The notes under the pieces: model-generated
Database searches by the model: none
Seen by the model: only the letters and a program-made list of their open reading frames with translations
What the model was told of the DNA's origin: nothing
Source: Halopseudomonas sp002296055
GTDB lineage: Bacteria; Pseudomonadota; Gammaproteobacteria; Pseudomonadales; Pseudomonadaceae
DNA: 64,000 bases
Assembly (NCBI RefSeq): GCF_050876985.1
Contig: NZ_JBPAPP010000001.1
Strand: one strand, 5' to 3'
Translations under genes and position numbers: made by a program
Shown here: piece after piece, positions 61,988 through 64,000 of the stretch
Numbering within the stretch: the stretch's first letter is position 1
How the letters are laid out: every line of letters starts with the position of its first letter

Positions 61988-62917
61988 CGGGTCGGCAGCA
62001 GCCACAAAGTCCACCACTCGTTGCAGCGCCTCGTCCGAGGCCTGCAGCAGCCCGGCGTGGGCCTGGAACACGTGCCAGAGCTCTGCATAGCGCTCCAGCC
62101 GCACATCCATGCCGGCAGCGCGAGCGGCGTCAGCCAGGCGCAGGCTGTCGTTCAACAGCACTTCATCCTCACCCACCTGCAGCAGCAGCGGCGGTAAGCC
62201 TTTTAGTTGACCGTATAGCGGCGACACCATCGCGTCGGCGCGGCTCAGCCCCGCCGGGCAGTAAGCGTCGCGGGCGCTGTCGAGCCAGGAGGGGTGGAGC
62301 AGCGGATCACCCGCTGCAGGCGTGTGCAACTGCTCAGCGGTCATGTCGGTGACCGGTGAAAAGCACACCAGCGTGGCGGGCAGCGGCAGTTTCAACGCAG
62401 CCAGTTTTTGCGCGGTAACCAGCACCAGATTGCCGCCGGCTGAATCGCCGATCAGGGTGATTTGCTCGGGCGTGTACCCTCGTTGCAGCAGCGCCTGATA
62501 GGCGGCGACTGCGTCGTCGCAGGCGGCCGGTGCCGGGTATGCCGGGGCCAGGCGGTAGTCCAGCGCGCAGACATCGAATTGGCCGCGACTGGCCAATGCC
62601 GAGCAGATGCCACGATGGGTTTGCGGCGAGCCGATGACGAAGGCCCCGCCATGCAGATACAGCAGCACGTGGCCGTTGCCGCCGGCAGCCGGGCGGTGCC
62701 ACATGCACGGCCGTCCGGCGATCTGCTCAACGCTGCGGGTCACGCCACTGGCCAGCGGCATGCCGAGGGTCAGCAGGCGCAGCACCAGTGCCTGTACGGC
62801 AAAGGGCACTGGCGGACGTATCAGGCCGCGAAACAGCAGCTTCAACATACCGCGCAGCACGGCGCGCAGGCCGGGTTGGCCGGGGCTTTGGTACAGCTCA
62901 TCAACGTACCTGGACAT
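61982..62917 (-). CDS. HSL/Aes-family alpha/beta-hydrolase (esterase)
   Basis: 311 residues. The oxyanion motif is LLYLHGGAFVIGS, nucleophile Ser in LIGDSAGGNLVLVTA, acidic residue in LLLQVGEDEVLLND, and His in AELWHVFQAHA. The HGG and GDSAGG pair marks the hormone-sensitive-lipase family. The start at 62917 lies inside the end of the upstream monooxygenase gene (17-base overlap), so the two are co-transcribed. It probably hydrolyses the ester made by the monooxygenase. Confidence 0.9.
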   Translation of the reverse strand: MSRYVDELYQSPGQPGLRAVLRGMLKLLFRGLIRPPVPFAVQALVLRLLTLGMPLASGVTRSVEQIAGRPCMWHRPAAGGNGHVLLYLHGGAFVIGSPQTHRGICSALASRGQFDVCALDYRLAPAYPAPAACDDAVAAYQALLQRGYTPEQITLIGDSAGGNLVLVTAQKLAALKLPLPATLVCFSPVTDMTAEQLHTPAAGDPLLHPSWLDSARDAYCPAGLSRADAMVSPLYGQLKGLPPLLLQVGEDEVLLNDSLRLADAARAAGMDVRLERYAELWHVFQAHAGLLQASDEALQRVVDFVAAADPL

Positions 62918-64000
62918 AGTCGCTCCACGTCGGTTTGCGGGTCATCTGCCGGTAGGTGAAGGTGAAACCGGGCCAGTTGACGGTTTGCTTGCCGTCGGCG
63001 GTCAGGTACCAGCTCTGGCAGCCCTGCGCCCAGACGGTGTCGCGGGCGGCATCTTGCAGTTTCTGGTTGTAGCGCGCCTGTACCTCCGGCTGCAGGTCAA
63101 GATAGCGCAAGCCGCGGTCGCGTCGGGCCTTGATGCAGTTGATGACGTAGCGGAACTGGCTTTCCAGCATGTAGATGATCGAGTTGTGGCCGAGGTTGGT
63201 GTTCGGCCCGTAGAGCACATAGAGGTTGGGGAAGCCGGCAATGGAAATACCCTTGTAGGCTTCTGCTCCGGCGCGCCAGGTGTCGTTCAGGTCCTTGCCG
63301 TCCAACCCGCTGACCTTGATTGGCGCCAGAAACTCGGTGGCGGCAAAGCCGGTGCCGTAGATCAGCACATCGGCCGGGTGCAGGGTGCCGTCGCGGGCCA
63401 CTACGCCTTCAGGCACCACCTTCTCGATGCCGTCGGTAACGATGCTGACGTTCGGCTGGTTCAGCGCCGGGTAGTAGTTGTTGCTGATCAGAATGCGCTT
63501 GCAGCCCATCGGGTAGTCCGGCGTCAGCGCCGCGCGTTTGGCTGGGTCACTGATCTGCCGCGCCAGGTGACGCAGCGCGGCCTTTTCGCTGCTTTTGACC
63601 AGCGAGGTGAAGTGCACAAAGCCGAGGGCGCGTACTTCATGGCTGAGGTACTGCCAGGCCCTGTCCAGCGTGTGCAGCAGCGGCAGCCGGCTCAGCCAGC
63701 GGCGGCGGTTGTCACTGTACTCGGCATCATCCTTGGGCAGCACCCAGGCGGCGTTGCGCTGGTACAGGTCGAGCTGGGCAACCTCGGGCACAATCTGCGG
63801 CACAAACTGGATGGCTGAGGCGCCGGTGCCGATCACGGCCACGCGCTTGCCCTTGAGATCAACCTCGTGCTGCCACTGGGCAGAATGAAAGGCCGGGCCG
63901 GCAAAGCTGTCCAGCCCATCGATGTTCGGCAGCAGCGGGCGGTTGAGCTGGCCGGTGGCGGCGATCAGGTTGTGCGCTGTCAGCGTCTCGCCACTGGCGG
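62901..64000 (-). CDS. Flavin-containing (Baeyer-Villiger type) monooxygenase, partial
   Basis: The 3' part of an FAD/NADPH monooxygenase, about 366 residues in view; the N-terminus lies beyond the right edge. The visible NADPH-binding Rossmann motif is GKRVAVIGTGASAIQFVPQI, preceded by NLIAATGQLNRPLLPNIDGL. A conserved motif ADVLIYGTGFAATEFLAP and YGPNTNLGHNSIIYMLE follow. The exact BVMO fingerprint FxGxxxHxxxW is modified to FAGPAFHSAQW, which fits. Confidence 0.9.
   Translation of the reverse strand, partial: ASGETLTAHNLIAATGQLNRPLLPNIDGLDSFAGPAFHSAQWQHEVDLKGKRVAVIGTGASAIQFVPQIVPEVAQLDLYQRNAAWVLPKDDAEYSDNRRRWLSRLPLLHTLDRAWQYLSHEVRALGFVHFTSLVKSSEKAALRHLARQISDPAKRAALTPDYPMGCKRILISNNYYPALNQPNVSIVTDGIEKVVPEGVVARDGTLHPADVLIYGTGFAATEFLAPIKVSGLDGKDLNDTWRAGAEAYKGISIAGFPNLYVLYGPNTNLGHNSIIYMLESQFRYVINCIKARRDRGLRYLDLQPEVQARYNQKLQDAARDTVWAQGCQSWYLTADGKQTVNWPGFTFTYRQMTRKPTWSDYVQVR

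Overview
The window reads as a chromosomal segment of a Pseudomonas-type gammaproteobacterium (GC-rich, GTG starts, densely overlapping operons). This rests on gene content and order: algP-algQ-dsbB, secB-grxC-rhodanese next to gpmI-envC-ctpA, hisBHAF, AsmA-mutY-yggX-tRNA-Phe-amino-acid ABC transporter, and a pprA/pprB-type Tad locus. These match the layout known from Pseudomonas. A marine or Halopseudomonas-like member is plausible but is inference only. Both ends cut genes: an ABC-F ATPase on the left and a flavin monooxygenase on the right.

Layout. 1-5.2 kb: housekeeping genes, mostly on the minus strand. 5.3-10.3 kb: a plus-strand run gpmI, envC, ctpA and a divergent polysaccharide deacetylase. 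10.3-10.7 kb: a structured, hairpin-rich noncoding repeat. 10.7-13.6 kb: hisF, hisA, hisH and hisB on the minus strand. 13.8-18.5 kb: an FAD oxidoreductase, AsmA, mutY and yggX. 18.5-21.8 kb: tRNA-Phe and a complete polar amino acid ABC transporter with a candidate sigma-54 promoter. 21.8-29.3 kb: a methyltransferase gene ending inside a miniature inverted-repeat element, a cluster of DnaA-box-like sites, tRNA-Thr, a tetR-araC-esterase operon, a divergent hydrolase, ppnN and a second, longer copy of the same element.

29.3-41.6 kb is a nucleobase-catabolism region. A minus-strand rutABCDEF operon (uracil ring opening and disposal) faces rutR. Next comes a plus-strand operon for an isopenicillin-N-synthase-like 2-oxoglutarate/Fe(II) oxygenase, a VOC protein and a BMP-type nucleoside/nucleobase ABC transporter, followed by a YdfG-like dehydrogenase. 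Both operons are preceded by the same set of candidate sites: a GCAC-N7-GTGC NtrC-like enhancer, a GAC-N6-GTC RutR-like operator and a -24/-12 sigma-54 promoter. The rutA side also carries a perfect IHF consensus. The sequence therefore suggests one nitrogen-regulated unit in which the usual RutG permease is replaced by an ABC importer and the pathway gains an oxygenase. This is one of the two most interesting parts of the window.

42.1-62 kb is a complete tad/flp pilus locus: PprB-like regulator, TadE/F- and TadG-like pseudopilins, Flp pilin, prepilin peptidase, RcpC, RcpA, TadZ, TadA, TadB, TadC, TadD, PprA-like kinase and an extra receiver-only regulator. Inside it sit a repeat-rich predicted lipoprotein (577 aa) and a two-partner-secretion-type outer-membrane transporter (564 aa). 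They look like a surface factor and its exporter placed within the pilus locus, and are the second notable system. 62-64 kb ends with an HSL-type esterase and a Baeyer-Villiger-type monooxygenase in one operon.
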